Shown here one piece after another: positions 37,260 to 54,620 of a stretch of 64,000 nt of DNA. The position numbers were made by a program, and so were the translations under genes. Under the pieces are notes generated by a model. It saw only the letters and a program-made list of their open reading frames with translations. It searched no databases and was not told where the DNA came from. The DNA lies in contig CATNEN010000024.1 of assembly GCA_950097015.1 (NCBI GenBank), positions 4,140,501-4,204,500 of the forward strand. The letters are read 5' to 3'. Within the stretch, counting starts at the first letter, position 1. Every line of letters begins with the position of its first letter. The DNA comes from Macrostomum hystrix (lineage: Eukaryota; Platyhelminthes; Macrostomidae).

Positions 37260-37273
37260 CACTGTACTTGCAG
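37260..37273 (+). other. Acceptor-like site before the WDR47 start
   Basis: ACTGTACTTGCAG ends at 37273, 30 bases upstream of the ATG at 37304. Either a 5' UTR intron or a trans-splice acceptor. Confidence 0.5.
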
Positions 37274-37303
37274 CATGCTGAAAGTCAGCTCGGTTCAGGA
37301 ACG

Positions 37304-41337
<4,034 letters not shown>

Positions 41338-41469
41338 GCGACCATTGGTCCTCAGCCGGTGCTGATTGGTCAATATTCCTATAGCTAGCCGTATCCATGT
41401 AAATTAATTGTTTCCATTTGTCGGAGCCTCACTGCTCCGTTTTAATTTTAGGAACATTTGATAAATAAT

Positions 41470-41475
41470 AATAAA
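41470..41475 (+). terminator. WDR47 polyadenylation signal
   Basis: AATAAA about 130 bases after the WDR47 stop codon, in an AT-rich context. It is the first canonical signal downstream. Confidence 0.6.
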
Positions 41476-42005
41476 TGACGCATTTAACTTTAAGAACCAG
41501 CACATTCAATTTTCACTTTTTTTCTTTCACAAAATTCATTGCTATACAATACATTATCCAGTATCTGAGCATTGTTCGCGATGCAATTTTTCTTGTCTGA
41601 TTTACTAATAAATTATTTAATTTTGCATCTATCAATATAGCATGAGTTAAACATTATAGCGCGGCTTCGTACATCACAAAATTTTAGCTGCATGGGTATT
41701 ATCGATTACCATGTTGTCTTTTTAATTATATTACTCTGCCTATTGTTATTTGTTGCCGAGAGTTATTGTCACTCGAAAAAGGTGTAACAGATTGTAACTC
41801 CGCTTATCATTTTCGTTACGGAAATTTGGCTGTGCCTATATATTAAATGCTTTTGTGTGATCAAATAAATTAGACTATAAATGTCTAATTTGTTGTTGTC
41901 CAAAATGTTGGCTTTTCAACATCCAAAAGCAAGATTGGTGTCATTTATCATTCTACCTAATTACTTAAGACTTAAGGACTGAGCTTCGCTGAAGGACAGG
42001 CGGTA
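41476..42005. other. Spacer between WDR47 and the 30/31-bp array
   Basis: AT-rich DNA with no gene-like content. Confidence 0.5.
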
Positions 42006-45000
42006 TGTAGCTTCTGAATGACCAACCCCCAATCATTGTAGCTTCAACCCACTCATCGTAGCTTCTGAATGACCAAACCCACTCATCGTAGCTTCTGAAT
42101 GACCAACCCCCACTCATCGTAGCTTCTGAATGACCAACCCCCAATCATTGTAGCTTCAACCCACTCATCGTAGCTTCTGAATGACCAAACCCACTCATCG
42201 TAGCTTCTGAATGACCAAACCCCACTCATTGTAGCTTCTGAATGACAAATCCCCACTCATGGAAGCTTCTGAATGACCAAACCCACTCATCGTAGCTTCT
42301 GAATGACCAAACCCACTCATCGTAGCTTCTGAATGACCAACCCCCAATCATCGTAGCTTCTGAATGACCAAACCCACTCATCGTAGCTTCTGAATGACCA
42401 AACCCACTCATCGTAGCTTCTGAATGACCAAACCCCACTCATCGTAGCTTCTGAATGACCAAACCCACTCATTGTAGCTTCTGAATGACCAAACCCCACT
42501 CATCGTAGCTTCTGAATGACCAACCCCCAATCATCGTAGCTTCTGAATGACCAACCCCCAATCATCGTAGCTTCTGAATGACCAACCCCCAATCATCGTA
42601 GCTTCTGAATGACCAAACCCCACTCATTGTAGCTTCTGAATGACAAAACCCACTCATCGTAGCTTCTGAATGACCAACCCCCACTCATTGTAGCTTCTGA
42701 ATGACCAAACCCCACTCATTGTAGCTTCTGAATGACAAATCCCCACTCATGGAAGCTTCTGAATGACCAAACCCCACTCATTGTAGCTTCTGAATGACCA
42801 ACCCCCAATCATCGTAGCTTCTGAATGACCAACCCCCAATCATCGTAGCTTCTGAATGACCAAACCCCACTCATTGTAGCTTCTGAATGACAAAACCCAC
42901 TCATCGTAGCTTCTGAATGACCAACCCCCACTCATTGTAGCTTCTGAATGACCAAACCCCACTCATTGTAGCTTCTGAATGACAAATCCCCACTCATGGA
43001 AGCTTCTGAATGACCAAACCCACTCATCGTAGCTTCTGAATGACCAAACCCACTCATCGTAGCTTCTGAATGACCAACCCCCAATCATCGTAGCTTCTGA
43101 ATGACCAAACCCACTCATCGTAGCTTCTGAATGACCAAACCCACTCATCGTAGCTTCTGAATGACCAAACCCCACTCATCGTAGCTTCTGAATGACCAAA
43201 CCCACTCATTGTAGCTTCTGAATGACCAAACCCCACTCATTGTAGCTTCTGAATGACCAAACCCCACTCATTGTAGCTTCTGAATGACAAAACCCACTCA
43301 TCGTAGCTTCTGAATGACCAACCCCCAATCATCGTAGCTTCTGAATGACCAAACCCACTCATCGTAGCTTCTGAATGACCAACCCCCAATCATCGTAGCT
43401 TCTGAATGACCAACCCCCACTCATCGTAGCTTCTGAATGACCAAACCCCACTCATCGTAGCTTCTGAATGACCAAACCCCACTCATTGTAGCTTCTGAAT
43501 GACAAAACCCACTCATCGTAGCTTCTGAATGACCAACCCCCACTCATCGTAGCTTCTGAATGACCAACCCCCAATCATCGTAGCTTCTGAATGACCAACC
43601 CCCACTCATCGTAGCTTCTGAATGACCAACCCCCAATCATCGTAGCTTCTGAATGACCAACCCCCAATCATCGTAGCTTCTGAATGACCAACCCCCAATC
43701 ATCGTAGCTTCTGAATGACCAAACCCACTCATCGTAGCTTCTGAATGACCAACCCCCACTCATCGTAGCTTCTGAATGACCAAACCCACTCATCGTAGCT
43801 TCTGAATGACCAACCCCCACTCATCGTAGCTTCTGAATGACCAAACCCACTCATCGTAGCTTCTGAATGACCAAACCCACTCATCGTAGCTTCTGAATGA
43901 CCAAACCCCACTCATCGTAGCTTCTGAATGACGAATCCCCACTCATCGTAGCTTCTGAATGACCAACCCCCAATCATCGTAGCTTCTGAATGATCAACAC
44001 CCACTCATCGTAGCTTCTGAATGACCAAACCCACTCATTGTAGCTTCTGAATGACCAAACCCACTCATTGTAGCTTCTGAATGACCAAACCCACTCATCG
44101 TAGCTTCTGAATGACCAAACCCCACTCATCGTAGCTTCTGAATGACCAACCCCACTCATCGTAGCTTCTGAATGACCAACCCCCACTCATCGTAGCTTCT
44201 GAATGACCAAACCCCACTCATCGTAGCTTCTGAATGACCAAACCCCACTCATCGTAGCTTCTGAATGACCAACCCCACTCATCGTAGCTTCTGAATGACC
44301 AAACCCCACTCATCGTAGCTTCTGAATGACCAACCCCCAATCATCGTAGCTTCTGAATGACCAAACCCACTCATCGTAGCTTCTGAATGACCAAACCCAC
44401 TCATCGTAGCTTCTGAATGACCAAACCCACTCATCGTAGCTTCTGAATGACCAAACCCCCACTCATCGTAGCTTCTGAATGACCAAACCCACTCATCGTA
44501 GCTTCTGAATGACCAAACCCCACTCATCGTAGCTTCTGAATGACCAACCCCACTCATCGTAGCTTCTGAATGACCAACCCCCAATCATCGTAGCTTCTGA
44601 ATGACCAACCCCCACTCATCGTAGCTTCTGAATGACCAAACCCACTCATTGTAGCTTCTGAATGACCAAACCCACTCATTGTAGCTTCTGAATGACAAAC
44701 CCCACTCATTGTAGCTTCTGAATGACGAATCCCCACTCATGGAAGCTTCTGAATGACCAAACCCACTCATCGTAGCTTCTGAATGACCAACCCCCACTCA
44801 TCGTAGCTTCTGAATGACCAAACCCACTCATCGTAGCTTCTGAATGACCAACCCCCACTCATCGTAGCTTCTGAATGACCAACCCCCAATCATCGTAGCT
44901 TCTGAATGACCAACCCCCACTCATCGTAGCTTCTGAATGACCAAACCCCCACTCATTGTAGCTTCTGAATGACCAAACCCCACTCATTGTAGCTTCTGAA

Positions 45001-48000
45001 TGACAAATCCCCACTCATGGAAGCTTCTGAATGACCAAACCCACTCATCGTAGCTTCTGAATGACCAAACCCACTCATCGTAGCTTCTGAATGACCAACC
45101 CCACTCATCGTAGCTTCTGAATGACCAAACCCACTCATCGTAGCTTCTGAATGACCAAACCCCACTCATCGTAGCTTCTGAATGACCAACCCCCAATCAT
45201 CGTAGCTTCTGAATGACCAAACCCCACTCATCGTAGCTTCTGAATGACCAAACCCACTCATTGTAGCTTCTGAATGACCAAACCCCACTCATTGTAGCTT
45301 CTGAATGACGAATCCCCACTCATGGAAGCTTCTGAATGACCAAACCCACTCATCGTAGCTTCTGAATGACCAACCCCCACTCATCGTAGCTTCTGAATGA
45401 CCAAACCCACTCATCGTAGCTTCTGAATGACCAACCCCACTCATCGTAGCTTCTGAATGACCAACCCCACTCATCGTAGCTTCTGAATGACCAACCCCAC
45501 TCATGGAAGCTTCTGAATGACCAAACCCACTCATCGTAGCTTCTGAATGACCAAACCCCACTCATCGTAGCTTCTGAATGACCAAACCCACTCATCGTAG
45601 CTTCTGAATGACCAAACCCCACTCATCGTAGCTTCTGAATGACCAAACCCCAATCATCGTAGCTTCTGAATGACCAACCCCCACTCATCGTAGCTTCTGA
45701 ATGAACAAACCCCACTCATTGTAGCTTCTGAATGACCAAACCCACTCATCGTAGCTTCTGAATGAACAAACCCCACTCATCGTAGCTTCTGAATGACCAA
45801 ACCCACTCATCGTAGCTTCTGAATGACCAAACCCCACTCATCGTAGCTTCTGAATGACCAACCCCACTCATCGTAGCTTCTGAATGACCAAACCCACTCA
45901 TCGTAGCTTCTGAATGACCAAACCCACTCATCGTAGCTTCTGAATGACCAACCCCCACTCATCTGTAGCTTCTGAATGACCAACCCCCACTCATCGTAGC
46001 TTCTGAATGACCAAACCCCACTCATCGTAGCTTCTGAATGACCAAACCCCACTCATTGTAGCTTCTGAATGACAAACCCCACTCATTGTAAGCTTCTGAT
46101 GACCAAACCACTCATCGTAGCTTCTGAATGACCAAACCCCACTCATTGTAGCTTCTGAATGACCAAACCCCACTCATTGTAGCTTCTGAATGACCAAACC
46201 CCACTCATTGTAGCTTCTGAATGACCAAAACCCACTCATCGTAGCTTCTGAATGACCAACCCCCAATCATCGTAGCTTCTGAATGACCAAACCCACTCAT
46301 CGTAGCTTCTGAATGACCAACCCCCAATCATCGTAGCTTCTGAATGACCAACACCCACTCATCGTAGCTTCTGAATGACCAAAACCCCACTCATCGTAGC
46401 TTCTGAATGACCAAACCCCACTCATTGTAGCTTCTGAATGACAAAACCCACTCATCGTAGCTTCTGAATGACCAACCCCCCAATCATCGTAGCTTCTGAA
46501 TGACCAACCCCCACTCATCGTAGCTTCTGAATGACCAAACCCACTCATCGTAGCTTCTGAATGACCAAACCCCCACTCATCGTAGCTTCTGAATGACCAA
46601 ACCCACTCATCGTAGCTTCTGAATGACCAACCCCCAATCATCGTAGCTTCTGAATGACCAAACCCACTCATCGTAGCTTCTGAATGACCAAACCCACTCA
46701 TCGTAGCTTCTGAATGACCAAACCCACTCATCGTAGCTTCTGAATGACGAATCCCCACTCATCGTAGCTTCTGAATGACCAACCCCCAATCATCGTAGCT
46801 TCTGAATGATCAACACCCACTCATCGTAGCTTCTGAATGACCAAACCCACTCATTGTAGCTTCTGAATGACCAAACCCACTCATTGTAGCTTCTGAATGA
46901 CCAAACCCCACTCATTGTAGCTTCTGAATGACGAATCCCCACTCATGGAAGCTTCTGAATGACCAAACCCACTCATCGTAGCTTCTGAATGACCAACCCC
47001 CACTCATCGTAGCTTCTGAATGACCAAACCCACTCATCGTAGCTTCTGAATGACCAACCCCCACTCATCGTAGCTTCTGAATGACCAAACCCCACTCATT
47101 GTAGCTTCTGAATGACAAATCCCCACTCATGGAAGCTTCTGAATGACCAAACCCACTCATCGTAGTTTCTGAATGACCAACCCCCAATCATCGTAGCTTC
47201 TGAATGACCAAACCCACTCATCGTAGCTTCTGAATGACCAAACCCACTCATCGTAGCTTCTGAATGACCAAACCCACTCATCGTAGCTTCTGAATGACCA
47301 ACCCCCAATCATCGTAGCTTCTGAATGACCAAACCCACTCATCGTAGCTTCTGAATGACCAAACCCACTCATCGTAGCTTCTGAATGACCAAACCCACTC
47401 ATTGTAGCTTCTGAATGACCAAACCCACTCATTGTAGCTTCTGAATGACCAACCCCCAATCATCGTAGCTTCTGAATGACCAACCCCCACTCATCGTAGC
47501 TTCTGAATGACCAAACCCACTCATTGTAGCTTCTGAATGACCAAACCCACTCATTGTAGCTTCTGAATGACCAAACCCCACTCATTGTAGCTTCTGAATG
47601 ACGAATCCCCACTCATGGAAGCTTCTGAATGACCAAACCCACTCATCGTAGCTTCTGAATGACCAACCCCCACTCATCGTAGCTTCTGAATGACCAAACC
47701 CACTCATCGTAGCTTCTGAATGACCAACCCCCACTCATCGTAGCTTCTGAATGACCAACCCCCAATCATCGTAGCTTCTGAATGACCAACCCCCACTCAT
47801 CGTAGCTTCTGAATGACCAAACCCCACTCATTGTAGCTTCTGAATGACCAAACCCCACTCATTGTAGCTTCTGAATGACAAATCCCCACTCATGGAAGCT
47901 TCTGAATGACCAAACCCACTCATCGTAGCTTCTGAATGACCAAACCCACTCATCGTAGTTTCTGAATGACCAAACCCACTCATCGTAGCTTCTGAATGAC

Positions 48001-48395
48001 CAAACCCACTCATCGTAGCTTCTGAATGACCAACCCCCAATCATCGTAGCTTCTGAATGACCAACCCCCACTCATCGTAGCTTCTGAATGACCAAACCCC
48101 ACTCATTGTAGCTTCTGAATGACCAAACCCCACTCATTGTAGCTTCTGAATGACCAACCCCCACTCATCGTAGCTTCTGAATGACCAAACCCCACTCATT
48201 GTAGCTTCTGAATGACTAAACCCCACTCATTGTAGCTTTTGAATGACAAATCCCCACTCATGGAAGCTTCGGAATGACCAACACCCACTCATTGTAGCTT
48301 CTGAATGACCAAACCCACTCATCGTAGCTTCTGAATGACCAAACCCACTCATCGTAGCTTCTGAATGACCAAACCCCACTCATTGTAGCTTTTAA
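42006..48395. repeat. 30/31-bp minisatellite, about 6.4 kb
   Basis: About 210 copies of a unit of 30 or 31 bp containing CACTCATCGTAGCTTCTGAA, where the length difference is CCC against CCCC. Variant words (AATCATCG, CATTGTAG, CATGGAAGC, GACAAATCC) form longer blocks; one is repeated 737 bp apart (42244 and 42981). A few degenerate units occur near 46080-46110. The array lies between the convergent genes WDR47 and MRPS10. Minus-strand frames repeating WSFRSYDEW and GHSEATMSG are artefacts. Confidence 0.97.
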
Positions 48396-48562
48396 ACGAC
48401 CAAGCCCGTCTGTACATTAAAAAAATGACAATAAATGTATTGTATTAAAACAGAAGTTTTTGTAAATGGAATTTAGCTAGCAAAAACTATGACGAGCATA
48501 CAGGATTATTATTTAGCTTCATTGATAAAGCAACAGAGTCTGTAGCGACAAAAACGATGTAG

Positions 48563-49369
48563 TTATGCTTTTTTACTACTATCAGTAGTGGTAACAGTGT
48601 CGTTTCCATTAAGCTTGTGAATAAACTCCGTGAGCGGCTCCAAGCGCTCTTTGCGCACCTGCATAGCCATACCTTCAGGCAGGTTGCGTTGAATATATTC
48701 TAAAAATACACTGGCTGTGCTACCAGTCAGCTGGTTAAAGTACAGAGTCTTGCAATAGGTCCGGAACTCGTATTGCCGCATGTGCTTCTTGTGCACAAAT
48801 GGCGATCGATTGAGAGTCAGGCGGACAAAATGTGGCCGATTGCGATCTTCAACCCGCATTGGCAGGTTGAGCTCCAGGCTGACCATTGAGACGAATTTTT
48901 CGTAGCTGTCCATGACAGCTGGATCGTGGCCTTTCAACAGAATCTCCATTTTGTCAATCAGGTCATCAACTTCGCGCTGCTGATCAACAGTGACCTGAAG
49001 TTTACAGGTTTTTAAACAGCAAGATAAATTAGGACTGATGACAGCGCAGTGACACAAAGATGTCGCCAGCTTATGGCTTATAACTTAATATAAGTAGCAA
49101 AAACTAGTAAATCTAAGATAGCAACTAAACAACAAGTTTGCTTACATGTTTAACAGCAGTGCTAGTTGAAAAAGAAGCCCTATTCACAGCATTGTGAGTA
49201 GCAGGACTTGGTCTAAAAATGTTTATTCTGAAATTGTAGATTGTTAGCTTGTAAACTTGAACTAAAAATACACGAAATAACCCAATAAACATAAACAAAT
49301 ATAATTTTGCGCGTACCCAATTCCTGGTAGAAGATTCTGTCCAAATTTAAATAGCCTCATTGAAAACAT
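48563..49369 (-). CDS. MRPS10: Mitochondrial 28S ribosomal protein S10 (uS10m)
   Basis: Three exons, 49317-49369, 49146-49227 and 48563-48994, join in phase to 188 aa. It is a small-subunit mitoribosome head protein of the uS10 family. The first two exons encode a basic, Ser/Thr/Phe-rich stretch (MFSMRLFKFGQ, RASFSTSTAVKH) typical of a mitochondrial targeting sequence. Exon 3 encodes the S10 fold: GHDPAVMDSYEKFVSM, PFVHKKHMRQYEFRT, then the family-typical LTGSTASVFLEYIQRNLPEG. Length matches the family (human about 200 aa). The exon 1 donor GTACGC is weak, but the join keeps frame and removes no conserved part. The start at 49369 is three bases after an acceptor-like TTTTTCAG. Confidence 0.94.
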
Positions 49370-49372
49370 TAT

Positions 49373-49386
49373 CTGAAAAATCAAAC
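49373..49386 (-). other. Acceptor-like site before the MRPS10 start
   Basis: On the minus strand TTTGATTTTTCAG ends only three bases before the ATG. Such a short leader argues for trans-splicing or for a 5' UTR intron immediately before the start codon. Confidence 0.5.
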
Positions 49387-51945
49387 AGTCGGTAGTATGC
49401 AGCATTTAAATTCATAATATGATTTAAAATAGGGTGCATACACAAGTAAGCCATAATTAAGAATAATAGTAGCTACATCAATAATGTATATTGTACTGAG
49501 ATACATAGAGCATAAATTTGCTTACACAACATGTAATTCAAACAAAAAACATACATGTTTGTTGCTGGTAGATAAAAATTTAACAGAATGGAGTGCAAAT
49601 AGCTAAATATTTCAAAATCTATTACTATGCCAACTGAATTGCAAATGTGAATTTTTATTTCAGCTTCTATGAGGAGTTCTATGACAATTTATAATAAATG
49701 AAATTTCTTTACAGTGCCTACAATTGAAACTCTTAATACCCTGCTATGGCATTGGGGACTTAAGTTCTTAAGATTCCAATGCCGGATGCATGTTATGGGG
49801 TGGTAGTTTCACCCCAAACCTGTTAATTCTTAGGAAATGCTTGAATTCTCATTGGCTACAGCCTACCAGGCTTTGCAACTCCAGTACCTCATTGGTACTC
49901 TGGCTTCAACTTTCTATATATATTGAAAGCAAAAACAACAAGCTTTTTATTTTTTCTTTAATTACATTTGTAATCATGTCAGTCTGCAAAAGCAACCTCA
50001 ACTCTGGTTAAATATTTCACTATATAATGGTAATGCACTTACAGCAATGTGACACCTGCGTGACACAAAGTTGAACATTGCAACAAAATTGTGCCTAGCA
50101 GAGAATAGTATATGGTAGAGAGCAAACTACATATCTTAACCTATTGCATTTCTCTGAGTTAGGCCTATATAGAGGGCCTATCCAGTATCCATTGAAAATA
50201 ACACACATGATTTAAGACTTGCTACAGAGGTTATGGGAGGATATAATATTTTTTGTTACAGATATAAATATAGATATGTAAAGGGCTACAGAAAAAAATT
50301 TTAGATACAGATATGGAAAAATTTTGGCTATTGTGAAACTTAAATTTTTAAGTCTACAGCTTCTTTTCTAGGTTATCAACATTGTATAGAGCAAAGCACT
50401 GAAAGCAAAAATATAGTTTTCAACAAAAGCGCCAAACAAAGTAACTAGGTCGGACTAGGTAATATAGACAAAAAAGAAAATAACTGGCTAGACTTAGCAA
50501 ACATGGCTTTAGTTCAGCACTATGCTTATCTTAAAAAAACGAATTACTAAAATAGACATAGTTCATTTAATAGTAGCCAAAAAACTAGTTTCACCGATGG
50601 CTAAACAAGCTTGTAATCGTTGTAGTTAGTTCACTTAAAGATAATCTTTGGGTATAAGTCGTTATTTACAAATATATCTAATGCTATTGAATTGCCACGG
50701 CCCACAGCAAAAAATGTTGCCCGTCGTCATCTTGTCATTTTACCAATGAAGGCAAGCTAAACATAATGGAAAACTGTGAGCAATAGTTTAAACGTAGAAA
50801 TGCAATATTATTAATATAAAACTTAAAGCCTTCTACATGAATTAATTTAAACTCTAGCCACGAGCGAGCCCAACTGTTTTAGTAGGCCTAATATTGTGCT
50901 AGAATTTCCGAGAAACATTTGTGAATTCTGCGTTTGAATTTCTACTTTATCGAGGAAAAACACAATATTTTAGCTTACCGTTAGCTTTAAGTACATTGCA
51001 TGTGAATAATTAAAAATATGAGCGATTTGTGCACCCTTAAAGTCATTTTTAAAGATTTAAGGGTGCAAAATTCCCAGTAGTGCTGATAGAAATATTCCTA
51101 GAAAATCCACTTTTCGTTTTAACTGTTTAACAAGCTTCAGGTTACCAAACTTTTGTCAAGTCATGTGTTTTTTTTCATAATGTTTTATTAATTTAGCCGA
51201 AAATATTAATAACATGAGGGCAAAACGACTTGTACTCTTTCGGAATTCGGAAACTAAAAACCACAAGTTTTTGTTGATTAGCTGTTGTTTGGCAATCAAA
51301 ATAGCCACGACCAAAATCTAAATGTTCATGCTATCTTAGGCATATGCGATAACAATCTCACAAAATTTTAGGGCCTTCCCATCATGTATTTTTTTAACAC
51401 AAAAACATGCTTTATATATTTCTATATAAAAACCAACGTAGAGACAGTAAAGTTAGCTAGGCCAAAAAAATTATATAGACCATGTTTTACTTTCTAGCAG
51501 AATTATATTTGTAATTATTTTTGCCTAATTGCTAGAATGGTTGGTCATCCAACCTGCATTGTTCCTGTAACAATCATTCATACAATAGCATCATCCAGAT
51601 GATCGTATGTGAAAAGTGCATCAAGCCAAAGCCATCAACCATCACCATGGACAATTAAACTAGTCAGTACAACAGTTTGGTGCCCAAAAAACTGGCAAAA
51701 TGGTGGTCCATGAAAACATCAAAATAGACTGCAACAGACTATAGCAGACCATAATTGACCATGACCTCAAAACAGCACTCTTGATAGTAAAGCCCAGAAA
51801 AAACCCAGAGATGGTAGAGACCTAATTAAAACATATACTGTTGACTGTTAGAGTTCATATTGTACCACACTTTTTAAAGACACGAATTCAATTAATCAAT
51901 TAGTCATTAGGCTCTAGTCAATTAATCAATTAGTCATTTTTCCTT
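49387..51945. other. AT-rich intergenic region
   Basis: About 2.5 kb without minisatellites or a supported gene. Short open frames (for example near 49790) start at weak sites and show no domain. It includes the MRPS10 upstream region. Confidence 0.45.
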
Positions 51946-53911
51946 TTTTGTCAATAATCTCCATTGTGGTTAAACTTATAAGAAAACTTGCTATTCAGTT
52001 GCTATCTTAGAATTACTAGTTTATCTACATTTCTTATTAACATTAGCCTTATGTTAGCTTAACTTCTTTAAGCATCTTTGATTCTTTGTACTATATTCTA
52101 ATCTAGAGCAAGAGCAAAGAAATGGTTTTGAGGCTCATCAGCTTGATATCATAATCTACTCAAAGGTCTTTCTGGCACTACTTTAGCTTTTGCTACTTTA
52201 TGCAATGATCTCAACTCTTAGTACCTAAATAACCAGCTTAGTTTGCAAAGCTTCTAGCTTGGCCTCCTTATGTAGCAGATTTAGTAGCATATAAAGTGGA
52301 AGTTTTGCATGCCAGCCAAAGGTTTAGCCTTTGGTACCAGCCTTCTACTTCATTGATAGTTTGGACAATCTAGCAAAATACACTGATATCTACCTTTCTC
52401 AGAACAGGATACAAAATGCAAGTCTCACTTTCTAAGAATACAACTGTCTGTACAATATAGCCTAGATGCCACTGAATGTCCCAGAGGATGAAAAAATCTT
52501 GCTGTGATTTACTTATGGAAAGGTTCATTTAATAGACAGTAACTATTAGCCATTATAAGTACCAAAAGAAGCTTTGTGTCATGAACATATAGAACCTAAA
52601 GACATGTACTTACTAGACATTTAGGCAAACAGAATAGGCACTTGTTTGATGCTGTTGTCTTTGCAAATGTAACAATGAATTAAGTACATTTGTGTGAATG
52701 GCTCCTTGACAACATGGAAGGTTCCATTCATGAACCAGACTGCAGAATATACTGCTGCAGCAACAAACCTTGATCACTGCTAAGAAACAACAAGTGATAT
52801 CTTCCTGTCCACTCAATGTGAATGTCCTCAAATATAAACCTTTCTGGGATATGAGCCCTGTCCATTTGAAAATGCAGGTCCACTGTATCACAGGGATGCT
52901 GTGATACAATAATTGACAATACAATTAACAATAACAATAACAATAACAATTTTAGCTAGCTTTATGATGGATGGCTTTTTAGGGACACCATCAGGCCCCC
53001 TTCCAATTTGAAGGTAAATTTCTACAATTGCTTGAGCAGGTGAAAAGCAGTTCTTCTTTGCTTCCTTTGTGACTTCTTTTTGTCTTGTAGCTACTGCAAA
53101 ACTGGTTTCAATCATGAGGCATTCTATTCCAGAACTCACTTGCTTGTATTGCAGTTCAAGGACATATGATGGCACCACTGTGCTATCTCTAGTGGGTTAC
53201 ACAAGTCTGATTGTAGTTACAACTAAGATTATACTCTGATCCTTGCACAACTTGTAGCAAAATGTCTTTACATCTTTGACTGCATACATGCGCAACACCC
53301 GGCCAACCCAGCTGAACCGGCCGGTTGAAACGAGGGCCAAGCAAGGTAAGTCGCAAAAACCAATCAACCAAGTGCAAAAAAATCAAAGGGGGGCCCAAGG
53401 GACAAAAAAGGAAGGCGTGAAGAAGAGGAAAAGGGGAGAGAAAAATAGAGCAAATGAGAGCAAACTAAGTCATAAATAGAGCAATGAAATGAACTAAGTT
53501 GCAACTGAGAGCAAACTAAGTCGTAAATAGAGCAAAAACTAAGTCGCACGACTGGCTAAGATTTGGGAGGTTGCACATGTATGTTTGACTGGCACAAGGC
53601 AGCAACTGAAAGAAGCTGTTGACATCATGCAGAGGAGGAGGTTGCACAGGTAGTTCAGATAGCAATTCCTCTAGTCAGCATAAAGTTCTTGGGCATTATC
53701 AACTAACTATTGGTAAATATAGATTTAGAAAATATACATTTTAGCTAGTCATAGATGATTTTTTTGCAGTTTTGATCTTTTCACTATTTAAAATGTAACA
53801 GGAAATAAAAACTTTATTGCTTTGGTACCTAGAGATTACCTATAGCAGCTTAACTAATTTACCTTTGGTAATTTACTGTAAGTTTAACCATAATGGAGAT
53901 TATTGACAAAA
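51946..53911. mobile_element. Candidate MULE-related element bounded by short inverted repeats
   Basis: TTTTGTCAATAATCTCCATT and its continuation GTGGTTAAACTTA at 51946-51978 recur inverted at 53879-53911 (TAAGTTTAACCATAATGG and following), about 32 of 33 bases paired. The interval contains the transposase relic at 52613-53178 and the left arm of a foldback element. I see no clear target-site duplication, so the boundaries are tentative. Confidence 0.4.
52613..53178 (-). pseudogene. Mutator-like (MULE) transposase relic
   Basis: Three minus-strand frames are collinear pieces of one protein. 52888-53178 gives an N-terminal part with FSPAQAIVEIYLQIGRG. 52728-52949 gives HIPERFIFEDIHIEWTGRYHLLF. 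A third frame over about 52613-52738 gives WFMNGTFHVVKEPFTQMYLI and IKQVPILFA. The WxxxGTFxxxxxPFTQxYxIH signature is that of the metazoan MULE transposase domain. Frameshifts near 52738 and 52900 and a stop after the last piece show that it is broken. There is no sign of the catalytic C-terminal half. It codes for no working enzyme. Confidence 0.72.
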
Positions 53912-54243
53912 TTGGCCAATGTAGATTTTATGCCAGTATGCATTATGTATGTGCCTATTGTCTATGATGTAAATACTGTAATAATAGCATATCATACATG
54001 TGCAACCTCCCAAATCCTTGCCGGCCGTGCGACTTAGTTTTTGCTCTATTTACGACTTAGTTTGCTCTCATTTGCTCTCTTTTTCTCTCCCCTTTTTCCT
54101 TTTCTTCATGCCTTCCTTTTTTGTCCCTTGGTCCCCCCTTTGATTTTTTGCACTTGGTTGATTGGTTTTTGCGACTTACCTTGCTTGGCCCTCGTTTCAC
54201 CCAGCCAGTTCAGCCAGGTCGGCCGGGTGTTGTGCATGTATGT
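53281..54243. mobile_element. Foldback / MITE-like element with long inverted arms
   Basis: Left arm 53281-53583 and right arm 53993-54243 are inverted copies of each other, sharing CATACATGCGCAACACCCGG at the outer ends and GATTTGGGAGGTTGCACATG at the inner ends. The left arm has about 50 bp of extra internally repeated AACTAAGT/GAGCAAA sequence. The roughly 410-bp spacer has no coding capacity. Long inverted arms are typical of non-autonomous MULE or foldback elements. It abuts the MULE relic. Confidence 0.8.
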
Positions 54244-54567
54244 AGCATATTGCTCATCATATTACTGAAATACAACTTCTGTAAAACTATGTCAACACAC
54301 TATTGTTAAAGAAATAAAGTAGAAAAATGTATATTAAAAAGTTTTTATTAACAATGTAACAGTCACATTTAGCCTAAAAACTAATATTTTTATATTCACA
54401 GCCAAAAAAATATTTTATTAGCTCACCAGTGAGCCCAAATTATAAGCTTTCAGTAAAATGGTAAACAGTTAGGCATATAATAACATATAATATATTGCAA
54501 TTCCAGTGCATCAAACTGAACTCTGCATGCCAGCAATTCCAGACTCAAATTATCAGTTAACCAGTTC

Positions 54568-54580
54568 AATATTATTTCAG
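54568..54580 (+). other. Acceptor-like site before the methyltransferase-fold gene
   Basis: AATATTATTTCAG ends at 54580, 40 bases before the ATG at 54621. Confidence 0.4.
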
Positions 54581-54620
54581 CAGGGGGCTATAGTTAAGCT
54601 GCATAACATAGGCAAGCAGC

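Noticed and set aside
42226-48071. Dozens of minus frames of GHSEATMSG and WSFRSYDEW type
   Set aside because: Frames are cut wherever the unit changes between 30 and 31 bp, showing no coding constraint.
52728-52949. 73-codon frame starting with a leucine run, as a secreted protein
   Set aside because: The leucines come from an AACAAT microsatellite and the rest is the MULE transposase relic.
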